Shown: positions 1-6,803 of the stretch, piece by piece
Position numbering within the stretch: the stretch's first letter is position 1
Layout of the letters: the number at the start of each line of letters is the position of its first letter
Assembly (NCBI GenBank): GCA_047615875.1
Contig: JBLHGU010000030.1
Coordinates: 1-38,669, forward strand
DNA: 38,669 bases
Source: JBLHGU01 sp047615875
Lineage (GTDB): Bacteria > Pseudomonadota > Gammaproteobacteria > Arenicellales > CAJQKF01
Reading direction: 5' to 3'
Notes under the pieces: generated by a model
Seen by the model: the letters and a program-made list of their open reading frames with translations, nothing else
Told to the model about the DNA's origin: nothing
Database searches by the model: none
Translations under genes and position numbers: made by a program

Positions 1-59
1 AATTTCGCGTCTTCGGCGCCGGACTGGTATACCGTCAGCCGGTTATTGAGGCGTTAGAC
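1..59 (+). mobile_element. Right part of a probable attC site
   Basis: The window opens inside what looks like the right half of an integron attC site. GTTAGAC at 53-59 fits the attC core consensus GTTRRRY exactly, and it sits 16 bases before the first cassette gene, where the insertion boundary should lie. The left half is outside the window, so the fold cannot be tested. The call rests mainly on the core motif and on the clear attC sites further right. Confidence 0.5.
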
Positions 60-75
60 TTAACAAGAGACTACT

Positions 76-837
76 ATGCCGATTTTTCAGCGAGACGACT
101 TCATTTCCTACTACGAGGACACTGGCTCCGGAGAACCCCTCGTCCTCATTTGCGGACTCAGCGCCGACCTTCAGACCTGGAGGTTTCTTGTTCCTGAATT
201 GAGCAAGCAATTTCGAGTTATCGCAATAGACAACCGAGGCGCGGGGAGATCAAGTGCACCTGACCAGCCATATTCTATTCCGGAAATGGCAAACGATGTC
301 ATTGAGCTTCTGAACCATCTAAACATTGCGTCAGCGGATGTCATAGGCTGGAGCATGGGTGGCGTCATTGCCCAGTCAATCGCTCTGACCGATCCCGAGA
401 AAGTTAAACACCTTGTTCTACTTGGAAGTTGCATAGCGGCTGACGGCATGCTCAAAAACGCGATCACTAACTGGGTGAACATCAGGCGCTCGAATATGCC
501 TTACGAACAGGTAGCTCGCTACGTTGGAAGCTTGGTCTACAGCCCCACGCTGGCGAACAACGAACCAGCCTATGAAGCATACATTCAAGCCATGATCGCA
601 AACCCCTATCGCCAGTCAATGCAAGGATTCGTTCGCCAAGCCGAGGCAGTTGTCGCATACATCGCGTCCCGACAATTAGGTACGCTTCAGATTCCCACCT
701 CAGTTCTTGTAGGCGAGCACGATCAACTTGTGCCGCCATATCTCTCCGAGCAGCTGGCAGCTTCAATTCCCAACGCTACATTGCGTGTCAGGCGCAATTT
801 AACCAGGGTGTTAGCTGAAAACGTCTTGACGTTGTAA
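76..837 (+). CDS. Alpha/beta-fold hydrolase, C terminus replaced or lost
   Basis: This is a 253-residue protein of the alpha/beta hydrolase superfamily, cytoplasmic, with no signal peptide. Visible marks are the oxyanion-hole region CGLSA near residue 26, the nucleophile elbow GWSMGG with Ser93, and the acid region VGEHDQLVP with Asp216. The catalytic His, normally found about 25 residues after the acid in a G-H motif, is missing. After ATLRV (residue 238) the protein changes to an unrelated basic tail that runs into the promoter of the next toxin-antitoxin cassette. Neither other frame downstream restores a GH motif, so this is a real 3' truncation and not a simple frameshift. A cassette recombination or deletion event joining the gene to the next cassette would explain it. 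The protein is probably inactive. The substrate cannot be inferred. Confidence 0.75.
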   Translation: MPIFQRDDFISYYEDTGSGEPLVLICGLSADLQTWRFLVPELSKQFRVIAIDNRGAGRSSAPDQPYSIPEMANDVIELLNHLNIASADVIGWSMGGVIAQSIALTDPEKVKHLVLLGSCIAADGMLKNAITNWVNIRRSNMPYEQVARYVGSLVYSPTLANNEPAYEAYIQAMIANPYRQSMQGFVRQAEAVVAYIASRQLGTLQIPTSVLVGEHDQLVPPYLSEQLAASIPNATLRVRRNLTRVLAENVLTL

Positions 838-867
838 CGTTATAGCGCTATGCTTGCAAAAACGAGG
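826..867 (+). promoter_or_regulatory. Promoter and palindromic operator of toxin-antitoxin pair 1
   Basis: TTGACG (826-831) and TATGCT (849-854) are separated by 17 bases and form a good sigma70-type promoter. Two perfect palindromes, TAACGTTA (835-842) and ATAGCGCTAT (842-851), touch each other and cover the spacer and -10 box. RHH antitoxins usually bind such tandem palindromes to repress their own operon, so this is the likely autoregulatory operator. A GAGG ribosome site (864-867) lies eight bases before the ATG. Confidence 0.6.
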
Positions 868-875
868 ATAGTCAT

Positions 876-1109
876 ATGAGCGAATTATCAAAAAGATCTA
901 CTGTTTACTTCGAAACAGAGATTCATCAAGCATTAAGAATAAAAGCTGCAACAACCCACCAATCTGTTTCAGAGGTGGTAAACGAAGCAGTACGCGTAGC
1001 GTTGAGCGAAGACCAAGAAGATTTAGATGCATTTACACGGAGATCTGATGAAGGAACATTGAGCTATGAGGAACTACTACAAGATTTAAAAGCGCATGGC
1101 AAAATATAG
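876..1109 (+). CDS. RHH (CopG/RelB-type) antitoxin, pair 1
   Basis: A 77-residue acidic-tailed protein. The N-terminal half (about 7-45) has the ribbon-helix-helix pattern: a short beta strand (STVYFETEI), then two helices with the SVSEVVNEAVR type second helix. This is typical of CopG/ParD/RelB DNA-binding antitoxins. The C-terminal part (about 46-77), rich in Asp, Glu and Leu, is the expected toxin-wrapping segment. It overlaps the downstream RelE-like toxin by 14 bases, the standard layout for co-translated pairs. The start is fixed by the GAGG site and the promoter just upstream. It should bind the toxin in the cytoplasm and repress the operon through the adjoining palindromes. The pair lies in an integron cassette, where toxin-antitoxin genes are thought to stabilise arrays. 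Confidence 0.85.
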   Translation: MSELSKRSTVYFETEIHQALRIKAATTHQSVSEVVNEAVRVALSEDQEDLDAFTRRSDEGTLSYEELLQDLKAHGKI

Positions 1110-1359
1110 CCTTGTATTTAAAAAATCTGTAGCCAAAGACCTTCGAAGCCTTCCAAATAAGGATATAAAACGCATATTAGAATGCACAGAACTTCTTTGT
1201 GCAGACCCAAGAGCAGTTGGCTGCATCAAGCTTTCTGGCCAAGAACGTTATCGTGTAAGGCAAGGTGTGTACCGTATCATTTACGAAATTCAAGATTCGG
1301 AGCTTATAATAGTGGTCGTAAAAGTCGCGCACAGAAATGTTGTATATAAAAACAGCTAA
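1096..1359 (+). CDS. RelE/ParE-family toxin, pair 1
   Basis: An 87-residue basic protein with the RelE/ParE fold pattern: N-terminal strand YSLVFKKSVAKDLRSLP, two helices, then the antiparallel sheet signature around residues 52-66 (LSGQERYRVRQGVYRIIYE) and a C-terminal strand ending in a VAHRNVVY motif. The conserved Arg residues in YRVRQGVYR and the His/Arg near the C terminus fit a ribosome-dependent mRNA interferase of the RelE type rather than a gyrase poison, but this is a family inference. The stop codon (1357-1359) lies inside the first bases of the following attC site, as is common for tightly packed integron cassettes. Confidence 0.85.
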   Translation: MAKYSLVFKKSVAKDLRSLPNKDIKRILECTELLCADPRAVGCIKLSGQERYRVRQGVYRIIYEIQDSELIIVVVKVAHRNVVYKNS

Positions 1360-1431
1360 CAAATCGCTGCAGTTGACCAGTGATACGCCGCTTCGCTCTG
1401 TATTACAGTCAACTGAGCTTAAGCGTTATAT
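1354..1431 (+). mobile_element. attC site A (end of toxin-antitoxin cassette 1)
   Basis: The region starts with GCTAAC, ends with GCGTTATAT, and folds into a long imperfect hairpin. Outer arms CAGTTGAC (1370-1377) and GTCAACTG (1408-1415) are perfect complements. An inner stem GTGATAC/GTATTAC has one mismatch, around a GC-rich tip. Short core ends, an imperfect stem and unpaired bases in the left arm are the hallmarks of attC. The right core GTTATAT deviates from strict GTTRRRY at one position, but this variant recurs at attC site C in this array. Confidence 0.85.
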
Positions 1432-1740
1432 GGCAGGTACTCATAAGTACTTGACGATCTGAACTTGCTATAAAACAGACGCCCAAATAACCAACCCCTG
1501 TGTCTCAGAAGTGCCTATTCTGTTGAAAAACTCGGTTTGTTGGATTAAGCGAGAAATATAAGCCTCAGTAAAGCTCCATACTTACTCCTGATAAGGCGGA
1601 TCACTTTCCAGTCTAATTGTTAAGGACAGTTCACCAAATTTTTCTCTGCAAACGCTGCCTGCCGAAGTGTGCCTCTCAAGTAAATATTATGAGGGTCCGC
1701 TTTTACTATCTAGTGGTTATACTCAAGTAATGTTCACTTG
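1432..1740 (+). mobile_element. Integron cassette without a recognisable gene
   Basis: This 300-base body lies between attC sites A and B. I see no open frame of convincing length on either strand, and no protein family. It begins with a GTAC...GTAC repeat followed by TTGACG (1451-1456), but no -10 box at proper spacing. Gene-less cassettes are known in integrons and can carry promoters or small RNAs. The sequence alone does not show which applies here. Confidence 0.55.
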
Positions 1741-1804
1741 CCACATAACAAGCAAATGCAGTCGGACGTGGAAAAAGCCTCACCGCTGATTTGGACGTTA
1801 TAAA
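1741..1804 (+). mobile_element. attC site B
   Basis: It starts with ACATAAC and ends with GACGTTATA. The left arm at 1754-1765 pairs with CCGCTGATTT (1783-1792) if G1758 and T1762 are left unpaired, giving a ten-pair stem with two extrahelical bases. The inner ACGTG/CAC part extends it. Extrahelical bases on one arm only are the recognition feature of attC for the integrase. It ends the gene-less cassette and precedes toxin-antitoxin pair 2. Confidence 0.8.
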
Positions 1805-1826
1805 TTTCTCTAGCTCTTCTTTAATT

Positions 1827-1849
1827 TTTGTATTAGCATGTAATACAAA
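1827..1849 (+). promoter_or_regulatory. Perfect inverted repeat, likely operator of toxin-antitoxin pair 2
   Basis: TTTGTATTA (1827-1835) and TAATACAAA (1841-1849) are perfect nine-base arms around a five-base spacer GCATG. The repeat ends 12 bases before the ribosome site of an RHH antitoxin, where its self-repression operator is expected. It is AT-rich and probably overlaps the -10 region. Confidence 0.65.
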
Positions 1850-1870
1850 TTACTACAGTTGGAGAGTTTT

Positions 1871-2137
1871 ATGAGTATTACAAGTATCCGGCTTACTGAA
1901 GACGTGGATCAGCCTTTAACTTCATTAGCTAAAAAGCTTGATAGAAGCAAAAATTATATTATAAATCAAGCAATTAAAGAGTTTTTGGCAAAGCAGTCGC
2001 TAGAAGATTCCAGATGGCAAGAGACCTTAGAAGCTCTTGAATCTATACAAGCTGGAAAATCTCTCGACGAGACAGATGTTAATTCTTGGCTTAATAGCTG
2101 GGGCACAGGTAAACGGACATCACAACCTGAATTATGA
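1871..2137 (+). CDS. RHH antitoxin, pair 2
   Basis: An 88-residue protein when started at ATG 1871, which has GGAG (1861-1864) at good spacing. A longer TTG start at 1859 would read through that ribosome site and is unlikely. Residues 1-45 show the ribbon-helix-helix pattern of the CopG/RelB-like group: strand SITSIRL, helix DQPLTSLAKKLD, turn and helix SKNYIINQAIKEFLAK. The rest is an acidic linker and a tail for toxin binding. Its stop overlaps the toxin start as ATGA (2134-2137), giving translational coupling. It should act as toxin neutraliser and operon repressor at the 1827-1849 repeat. Confidence 0.85.
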   Translation: MSITSIRLTEDVDQPLTSLAKKLDRSKNYIINQAIKEFLAKQSLEDSRWQETLEALESIQAGKSLDETDVNSWLNSWGTGKRTSQPEL

Positions 2138-2421
2138 AGGTTAAATATTCTCCTGAATCCATTGAAGATCTTCAACGAGTAGTGGAATTTGTAGAAAATA
2201 AAAACCCGTATGCTGCCCGTAGAATTGCCATTGACCTTCAAGAAGGTGTGGATAGGCTTAAACAATTTTCCGAAATTGGCCTGCCTGTTTTAAAGGCCGT
2301 GGACCCAGAAAAAATACGTGACCTTTATATCGGGGATTATACAGTTCGTTATTTAATAGCCGAGGATACTATCTACATATTAAGGATTTGGCATAATAAA
2401 GAAAATGAAAAAAATCTATAA
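2134..2421 (+). CDS. RelE/ParE-family toxin, pair 2
   Basis: A 95-residue toxin of the ParE/RelE superfamily. The N-terminal strand and helices (YSPESIEDLQRVVEFV, then NPYAARRIAIDLQEGVDRLKQF) and the later PxxGxPV-like turn followed by RDLYIGDYTVRYLIAEDTIYILRIWH are typical of ParE-like members, where the target is usually DNA gyrase. RelE-like activity cannot be excluded. The final Trp-His (WH) motif at about residue 86-87 is common in the family. The stop codon is embedded in the following attC. It is co-translated with the antitoxin. Confidence 0.85.
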   Translation: MKVKYSPESIEDLQRVVEFVENKNPYAARRIAIDLQEGVDRLKQFSEIGLPVLKAVDPEKIRDLYIGDYTVRYLIAEDTIYILRIWHNKENEKNL

Positions 2422-2475
2422 CTAGCCGTTCAAAAATGACGGCAAAAAGCGCCGCATTTTAACGGGGCGTTATAT
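2417..2475 (+). mobile_element. attC site C
   Basis: It starts with TATAAC and ends with GTTATAT (2469-2475). The left arm from 2426 pairs with the right arm GCCGCATTTTAACGG (2451-2465) if the bases C2431 plus one A, and A2439, are extruded. Extrahelical C and A on the left arm match the pattern of classic attC sites such as that of aadA1. The loop is AAAAAGC. This is the best-formed attC in the window and ends the second toxin-antitoxin cassette. Confidence 0.85.
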
Positions 2476-2513
2476 TGCATCCGCATAGTGGAAAACATTT
2501 AGGTTAATCTGCA

Positions 2514-2744
2514 ATGTCCAAAATATACCAAGAACACTCTTGTTGTGGTGTGCCAAATGATAAAGTAAGCGTAATGACACTGTCGGGTCTTACATGTAAC
2601 AAGGAAGATACCCAGTGGGTTCTCTATATTACGAAATTAGCCATCGAAGAAAATCATCATTTAGAATGCGAAGGTGATCTTATATGGACAACGACAATAG
2701 CAATTAAAAATTGCCATTACTGTGGAATAGAGCTTCAAGTGTAA
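2514..2744 (+). CDS. Small cassette protein with Cys pairs, function unknown
   Basis: A 76-residue protein that I do not recognise. It contains HSCCG near the N terminus (residues 8-12), single Cys residues in the middle and a CHYCG motif close to the C terminus (about residues 68-72). A metal-binding or redox role is therefore possible but unproven. There is no signal peptide or membrane segment. It is the only gene between attC sites C and D, in the same direction as the other cassette genes, so it is the gene of that cassette. No strong ribosome site precedes the ATG, and expression may depend on upstream transcripts. Confidence 0.6.
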   Translation: MSKIYQEHSCCGVPNDKVSVMTLSGLTCNKEDTQWVLYITKLAIEENHHLECEGDLIWTTTIAIKNCHYCGIELQV

Positions 2745-2826
2745 AATCCAGCGAGGTCATCAGAAAGATTGTTTTCGGAATGTAGTGATTCATCAGGTTA
2801 TTCCAGAAGAGTTCTCTAAAATATGC

Positions 2827-2880
2827 CACATAACGAATAAGGATATGTCGCGCTTGCCGCGACCTATCCTATTGTTGAAC
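2827..2880 (+). mobile_element. attC site D, last visible of the array
   Basis: It starts with CACATAAC and ends with GTTGAAC (2874-2880), an exact GTTRRRY core. The left arm 2836-2852 and right arm CGCGACCTATCCTATT (2858-2873) pair along nearly their whole length with one bulged A and one T/G mispair, around the loop CTTGC. To the right I see no further well-formed attC, so the recognisable array stops here. Confidence 0.85.
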
Positions 2881-3077
2881 AAGCCCGGACAGGTTGTATC
2901 TATCTATAGTAAATAAATAATTTGTAGATACGGGGGCTAGCGCCGATGTTAGTTGGGTCTATTTTCTACGGGCGAACAAACGCCTCAGCGTTTTTGGCAA
3001 AGCCGTTTTCGTCAGTGTTCAATCAGTAACTACCAGTCCCTCCGTGTTGGTGAATGGATGTTTATTTTCATCGCGCT
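2881..3077. other. Non-coding stretch between cassette array and IS91 remnant
   Basis: No gene is visible. Two small structures occur. GTATCTA and TAGATAC form a 7-base inverted repeat separated by about 22 bases near 2895-2935. AAACGC-CTCA-GCGTTT (2978-2993), followed by two more T, is a weak terminator-like hairpin that could work on either strand. GTTAGTT near 2948 resembles an attC core only loosely. Confidence 0.35.
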
Positions 3078-3518
3078 CTAGCCAGGCCTTGGGTGCGGTG
3101 CTTTGAACCCAATAATCGACATGGGTGCCTTGCACTGCTGACACAGAAACGGCGGTCGTTTCCTTATATCGAGCACTGGGATACGGCTTTGCAAAAGCCA
3201 TTGCACGCATTGCAACAGTCGTTTCGCGTTGCCATGCAGAAACCCATAATCGCGTGCTCGACGAAAGCCCTTAGGCAATGTGTGCTGAAGGAGTAAGGCC
3301 ATAAAGTCCTCACCTCTCAACCGCCGTATTATTTTCTGTTTGGTGGTGCTCTGTGTGTACTGAAACGTCACGAACTCGCCGTCATCGCTAAGGATGTTGT
3401 CGTTGGCTATCACGCCACGGTACAGATGCCGCGATACGTATTTTAAGGCCGGTAAACCCTGACCAACGTGTAGACTGCGATAAGGGGTAGACCCAATACA
3501 AATTACCCAAAACAGCAA
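3078..3518 (-). mobile_element. IS91-family transposase, C-terminal fragment
   Basis: A 146-residue open frame on the minus strand matches the C-terminal part of IS91/IS801-type Y2 transposases. It has the GQGLPALKYVSRHLYRGVI block, a VTFQY strand, the RRLRGEDFMALLLQH segment, a GFRRARDYGFLHGNAKRLL block and a terminal CxxC-like zinc pair (FLCQQCKAPM). IS91 transposases are about 350-400 residues, so the N-terminal half with the HUH and Y2 catalytic residues is absent. The upstream sequence (3519 onward) shows no continuation. This is a dead fragment of a rolling-circle element. Its place at the end of the cassette array suggests the element took part in shaping this junction. Confidence 0.8.
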
Positions 3519-3629
3519 GTGCAGGAATAGATAAACTTTATGTACGAAAATACATTTGAAAAACTAAATCGTACTTTTATGCTTGCGACTCTGTAGTTTT
3601 TTCGAAAATTCAAGCGACAACAGAGGTGA

Positions 3630-4061
3630 CGGGTTCTATGCGACACTACCTCATGGCATAAACCGACCTCGCTACCGTTCGGCGGATTATGTTGGCGTAA
3701 TGCTGATTACCAAAACCTTTATCTGGGATCTTACGTTGTGGTTAGAAAATGACAGATTTTGTTTGCAACGATAAACTAATTTAACGCGGACCGTTATGAC
3801 CAGAATCGTCGTCTCGGAGGGTATGTGTTCGCAGGGAATGTTTCAGTATCGACTGTATCTCGGGGCAAAGGGCTTGGTAAGCTCGTCAACGCCCATGCTC
3901 TTATCGAGAGTCAAAAGCGATTTAGCTGGCAAGTCGTCACTGAACAGGCCGCCCTGGACAACCCCTCTTCTCGTGCAATGATTACGTCTTGCGGGCTTGA
4001 CGACATCGCTGGATTGGTGACGATTGCCGTAAGCAATACTGGTGAGCGGATTACCCGGTGA
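3630..4061 (+). pseudogene. GNAT-family N-acetyltransferase remnant
   Basis: One frame carries recognisable GNAT C-terminal features: YVFAGNVSVSTVSRGKGLGKLVN, which contains the R-G-K-G-L-G acetyl-CoA-binding loop (Q/RxxGxG/A), followed by NPSSRAMITSCGL, the usual Asn/Cys motif of the last helix and strand. The same frame upstream reads as plausible protein (NADYQNLYLGSYVVV) but is interrupted by TGA at 3750-3752 and TAA at 3777-3779. No clean start codon is seen. I read this as a decayed acetyltransferase. A short functional peptide starting at GTG 3825 is unlikely. Confidence 0.5.
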
Positions 4062-4220
4062 CCCCATGAGTCGAGATTTTTATGCAGCTGGCGAGAATCG
4101 CTTATTTAAACAGCAATCTCTCGCAACAGTGACCACTATCGATGCTATGAAGAGCGCAATCAGTTGGAAAATATCGTATTCTAAAGGCTTCAATCCTAAA
4201 ATATGTAGCGGAGAATACGA

Positions 4221-4367
4221 GTGGCGAAGCAAAATTACGCTTTCGAGAAGCGTCAGAAAGAAATAGCCAAAAAGAAAAAGAAAGAAGAGAAGCGCTTGCA
4301 AAAAGCAGGCGTAGACGATAGTCAGCCGCAGGAGGTTCAACCTATATCGGTGAACGACGATAAATAG
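4221..4367 (+). CDS. Small Lys-rich conserved protein (48 residues)
   Basis: It begins with GTG at 4221, has a good GGAGA ribosome site at 4210-4214 (six bases away), and encodes a 48-residue highly charged protein. The first 28 residues (MAKQNYAFEKRQKEIAKK followed by a Lys/Glu run) form one basic helix. The last 20 are acidic (VDDSQPQ...VNDDK). Short proteins with this FEKRQKE.AKK pattern are widespread in Gammaproteobacteria as conserved hypotheticals. The function is unknown. An RNA or ribosome association is plausible from charge alone, but that is inference. Confidence 0.65.
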   Translation: MAKQNYAFEKRQKEIAKKKKKEEKRLQKAGVDDSQPQEVQPISVNDDK

Positions 4368-4658
4368 GTAGCAATATGTAATACATTACAGGTGGCTTGA
4401 ATTGATTCGGCGCGGTTACGCGCCTCCCAATTTAGCCAGGCGCTGTTCTATCCGATAAACCCATTTCAGCTCTGCAGAAACCGCTTGTACCACTAGCAAG
4501 CGCGGTCAGCAATGTGGGTGCATTGGGTTGTGTCGCAAGATATGGGCAAGTATAGATAGACGACTAGCGATAGTCGTTCCTATCAGTTTCAACTAATCGA
4601 TTCTTTGGAAAAACTAGTCAATTTACAAAAAACACTATGACGCACTTATCCTTTTTAG
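4368..4658. other. Intergenic region with two short hairpins
   Basis: No gene is seen. GGCGCG-GTTA-CGCGCC (4409-4424) is a strong six-pair hairpin without a T tract, about 40 bases after the 48-residue gene. GACTA-GCGA-TAGTC near 4562-4575 is a second one. They may be termination or transcript-stability elements. The AT-rich 4600-4650 stretch probably holds the promoter of the VF530 gene, but I see no convincing -35/-10 pair. Confidence 0.3.
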
Positions 4659-5216
4659 ATGGACAGTACCATGAATGATGAAATCAACTATAAAGTTAAC
4701 CCACTGCACGGTGTCAGTTTAAAAAAACTGCTGATCGAACTAGTGACTTACTATGGTTTTGATATTCTTTTTGCCTATTTAAATATCAATTGCTTTAAAA
4801 CTAATCCGAGCATTGAATCCAGTGTGAAGTTCCTTAAGAAAACAGATTGGGCGCGTGAAAAAGTTGAAGCATTTTATTTGTATAAATTTAAAAACTTGCC
4901 TAGAGCGTCAGAGGAGCAGTTTCAATTGTCGCCTAGAGATCGGATTGTGCCAGAAGATCAAATAGCGGGAGAGCCTGCTGAGCTAAGCCTGGAAGATGCT
5001 GAACGATTGCGAGAAAAGCGTGTAAAAAAGTCGACTGAATACCTCTCGGGTTCGGCTAGTTATTATGACGGTCTTGAAAATGGTCGGCCTTCTAATAGTC
5101 GTGATAATGATCGCACTCGAAAAGATAGCCGCCGATCGGCGAATTCTTCAAGAGCCTCTGCCGCTACAGATCCATGGGCAAAATGGCGAGAAAAAGCCAA
5201 TCAACAGAAAACATAG
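4659..5216 (+). CDS. VF530-family DNA-binding protein with long charged tail
   Basis: Residues about 10-80 match the VF530 (DUF2132) domain: NPLHGVSLKKLLIELVTYYGFDIL, then INCFKTNPSIESSVKFLKKTDWAREKVEAFYLY. The family name comes from the Vibrio fischeri protein, a small double-stranded-DNA-binding domain. Family members are usually 70-90 residues. Here about 100 more residues follow, acidic at first (SPRDRIVPEDQIAGEPAELSLEDAE) and then rich in Ser, Arg and Asp, with a Trp-containing end (DPWAKWREK). The tail looks disordered. Two starts are possible (4659 and the ATG at 4671). Neither has a clear ribosome site. Confidence 0.8.
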   Translation: MDSTMNDEINYKVNPLHGVSLKKLLIELVTYYGFDILFAYLNINCFKTNPSIESSVKFLKKTDWAREKVEAFYLYKFKNLPRASEEQFQLSPRDRIVPEDQIAGEPAELSLEDAERLREKRVKKSTEYLSGSASYYDGLENGRPSNSRDNDRTRKDSRRSANSSRASAATDPWAKWREKANQQKT

Positions 5217-5381
5217 TGTCACTTTTAAGGACTCTGAAACTCGATTAATCAGAGGCTACTTATTAGTGAGAAAATGTTGCTGCCAGTGCGCTGTGTTCAC
5301 TAGTGCATCGTACTAAACTTACCACTCGAAGATAATGTAACATTGCTTTGTGCAGGAGTCAGTTGGTTGAAGCTAACCCTT

Positions 5382-6683
5382 TTATCTGTTTAATTTCCCC
5401 AGAGTGGTATCCAACGCCTGTAGATAGGTATTGATAGCTGCCTCATCGTGCGCCAGCGATACATAGATTTTGGTCAGCATTGGATTGATGAATAGACCCT
5501 GTCGAACTAGCTCAAGATCAATCTCACGGCGTAGCGTTGAGTCGCCGAGAGCTTCGGTAGACATATCAACTACTGGAGTGTTGCTTAGCTGAAACTGCGC
5601 CAATGCGCCAACTCCATAGACTTGGGCGGGAATTTTCCAACTAGCAAAAACCTCGGATATTCCATTACGTAATAAATCGCCCATACGATAGAGATAGTCG
5701 TAACTGTTCGGTTCGCTCAGTATGTCTAGCACTGCGTGTGCTGCGGCGGCTGTTACAGGGCCTCCGCCAGTGGTTGATGCAGCCCACACGTACTTATCTG
5801 TCGTGTGTCGGTCTTCTCGAACCTCGTCCATAATGTCGGTCCGTCCGCCTAACACGGCAATTGGGAATCCGCCACCGATGGCCTTACCATAAGCAATCAG
5901 GTCCGGGTTTACCCCGTAAAATTCACAAGCACCACCTAAGGCGAGTCGAAAGCCAGATACTACTTCGTCGAATATTAGCAACACACCATGTTTTTCCGTG
6001 GCCTTGCGTAGGCCTTGCATAAAGTCTGTTTGCGCTAGCACCGACCGTTGGACGGGATCAATGATAACGGCGGCGAGTTCATTTGCGTGGGTTGCGATCA
6101 GTTCTTCTGCGGTAGCCAAGTCATTGTAAGGTGAGACCAATAGGTCGCTTATAGCACTCGCACCCCCTGTACCGGTGTGCTCCGCAGCTGGTAAGCCGCC
6201 TTCGCGTGACCAGAAAAAGTTGGCGACACCTTCTACGTGAGAGCCGTGAAATGCACCTTCGAATTTGAGAATTTTGGAACGCCCTGTTGCACCACGAGCG
6301 ATACGAATGCAGGTCATTGTGGCCTCGGTACCAGTAGATACAAATCGCATGCGCTCAAGTACAGGCGAGATTTCTGCGAGGCGCTCTGCTAATGTTACTA
6401 GCGGTGAACTGATAGCGGCAAAATTGATGCCCCGTTGCGCCTGCCGAGAAATAGCTTGAACCACCTGTGGGTGGGCATGACCAACCAGTGCGGATCCCCA
6501 GGCCATAGTGTAATCAATGTACTCGCGATTCTCAGTATCCCAAACACGGCAGCCTTCACCACGATCAAAAACCCTCACCAGATCGGCTGGAAGATCGTAC
6601 TCACCATTTGAGCCAGCAGGAAACAGCGCCTGTGTACGCCGTGCCCAGTCAGAACTATAGTTAGACCCAGTTTGATTGCTCAC
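5382..6683 (-). CDS. Class III PLP-dependent aminotransferase (GSA-aminotransferase-like)
   Basis: A 433-residue fold-type I PLP enzyme of aminotransferase class III, nearest in layout to glutamate-1-semialdehyde 2,1-aminomutase and its relatives. Seen are STGTEA (about 116-121, phosphate binding), FEGAFHGSH, IFDEVVSGFR with Asp239 for the pyridine nitrogen, and YGKAIGGGFP with Lys267 as the Schiff-base lysine. It starts at a GTG with AAAGG upstream. It stands alone between VF530 and a small membrane protein, so it is probably not the housekeeping hemL. Many such lone copies act on omega-amino or beta-amino acids. Because xsc and pta occur in this window, a taurine or other amino-donor role is a possible but untested idea. 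Confidence 0.85.
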   Translation of the reverse strand: MSNQTGSNYSSDWARRTQALFPAGSNGEYDLPADLVRVFDRGEGCRVWDTENREYIDYTMAWGSALVGHAHPQVVQAISRQAQRGINFAAISSPLVTLAERLAEISPVLERMRFVSTGTEATMTCIRIARGATGRSKILKFEGAFHGSHVEGVANFFWSREGGLPAAEHTGTGGASAISDLLVSPYNDLATAEELIATHANELAAVIIDPVQRSVLAQTDFMQGLRKATEKHGVLLIFDEVVSGFRLALGGACEFYGVNPDLIAYGKAIGGGFPIAVLGGRTDIMDEVREDRHTTDKYVWAASTTGGGPVTAAAAHAVLDILSEPNSYDYLYRMGDLLRNGISEVFASWKIPAQVYGVGALAQFQLSNTPVVDMSTEALGDSTLRREIDLELVRQGLFINPMLTKIYVSLAHDEAAINTYLQALDTTLGKLNR

Positions 6684-6803
6684 AATAATTGACCTTTATA
6701 AGAATATTTAAGTAATCTATCAGGCTAGAAAAATCAGTGTCAACCGACAAATGAAGAGAATATAGGGACTGGTGAAATTTTTGTCGTTAAATTATTCAGC
6801 TCA

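Noticed and set aside
2930..2960. GTTAGTT as a further attC core
   Set aside because: It does not fit GTTRRRY, and no pairing arms of the usual length surround it.
2978..2995. AAACGC-CTCA-GCGTTT as a strong terminator
   Set aside because: The stem is only six pairs and the T tract is short. I kept it as a weak possibility inside the intergenic entry.
3796..3981. Open frame overlapping the GNAT remnant
   Set aside because: It has no motif of any family, while the overlapping frame carries the acetyl-CoA loop and the Asn/Cys motif of GNAT proteins.
5382..6683. Housekeeping hemL
   Set aside because: The gene stands alone without tetrapyrrole neighbours, and class III aminotransferases of this layout are diverse. 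The sequence alone does not support the symbol.
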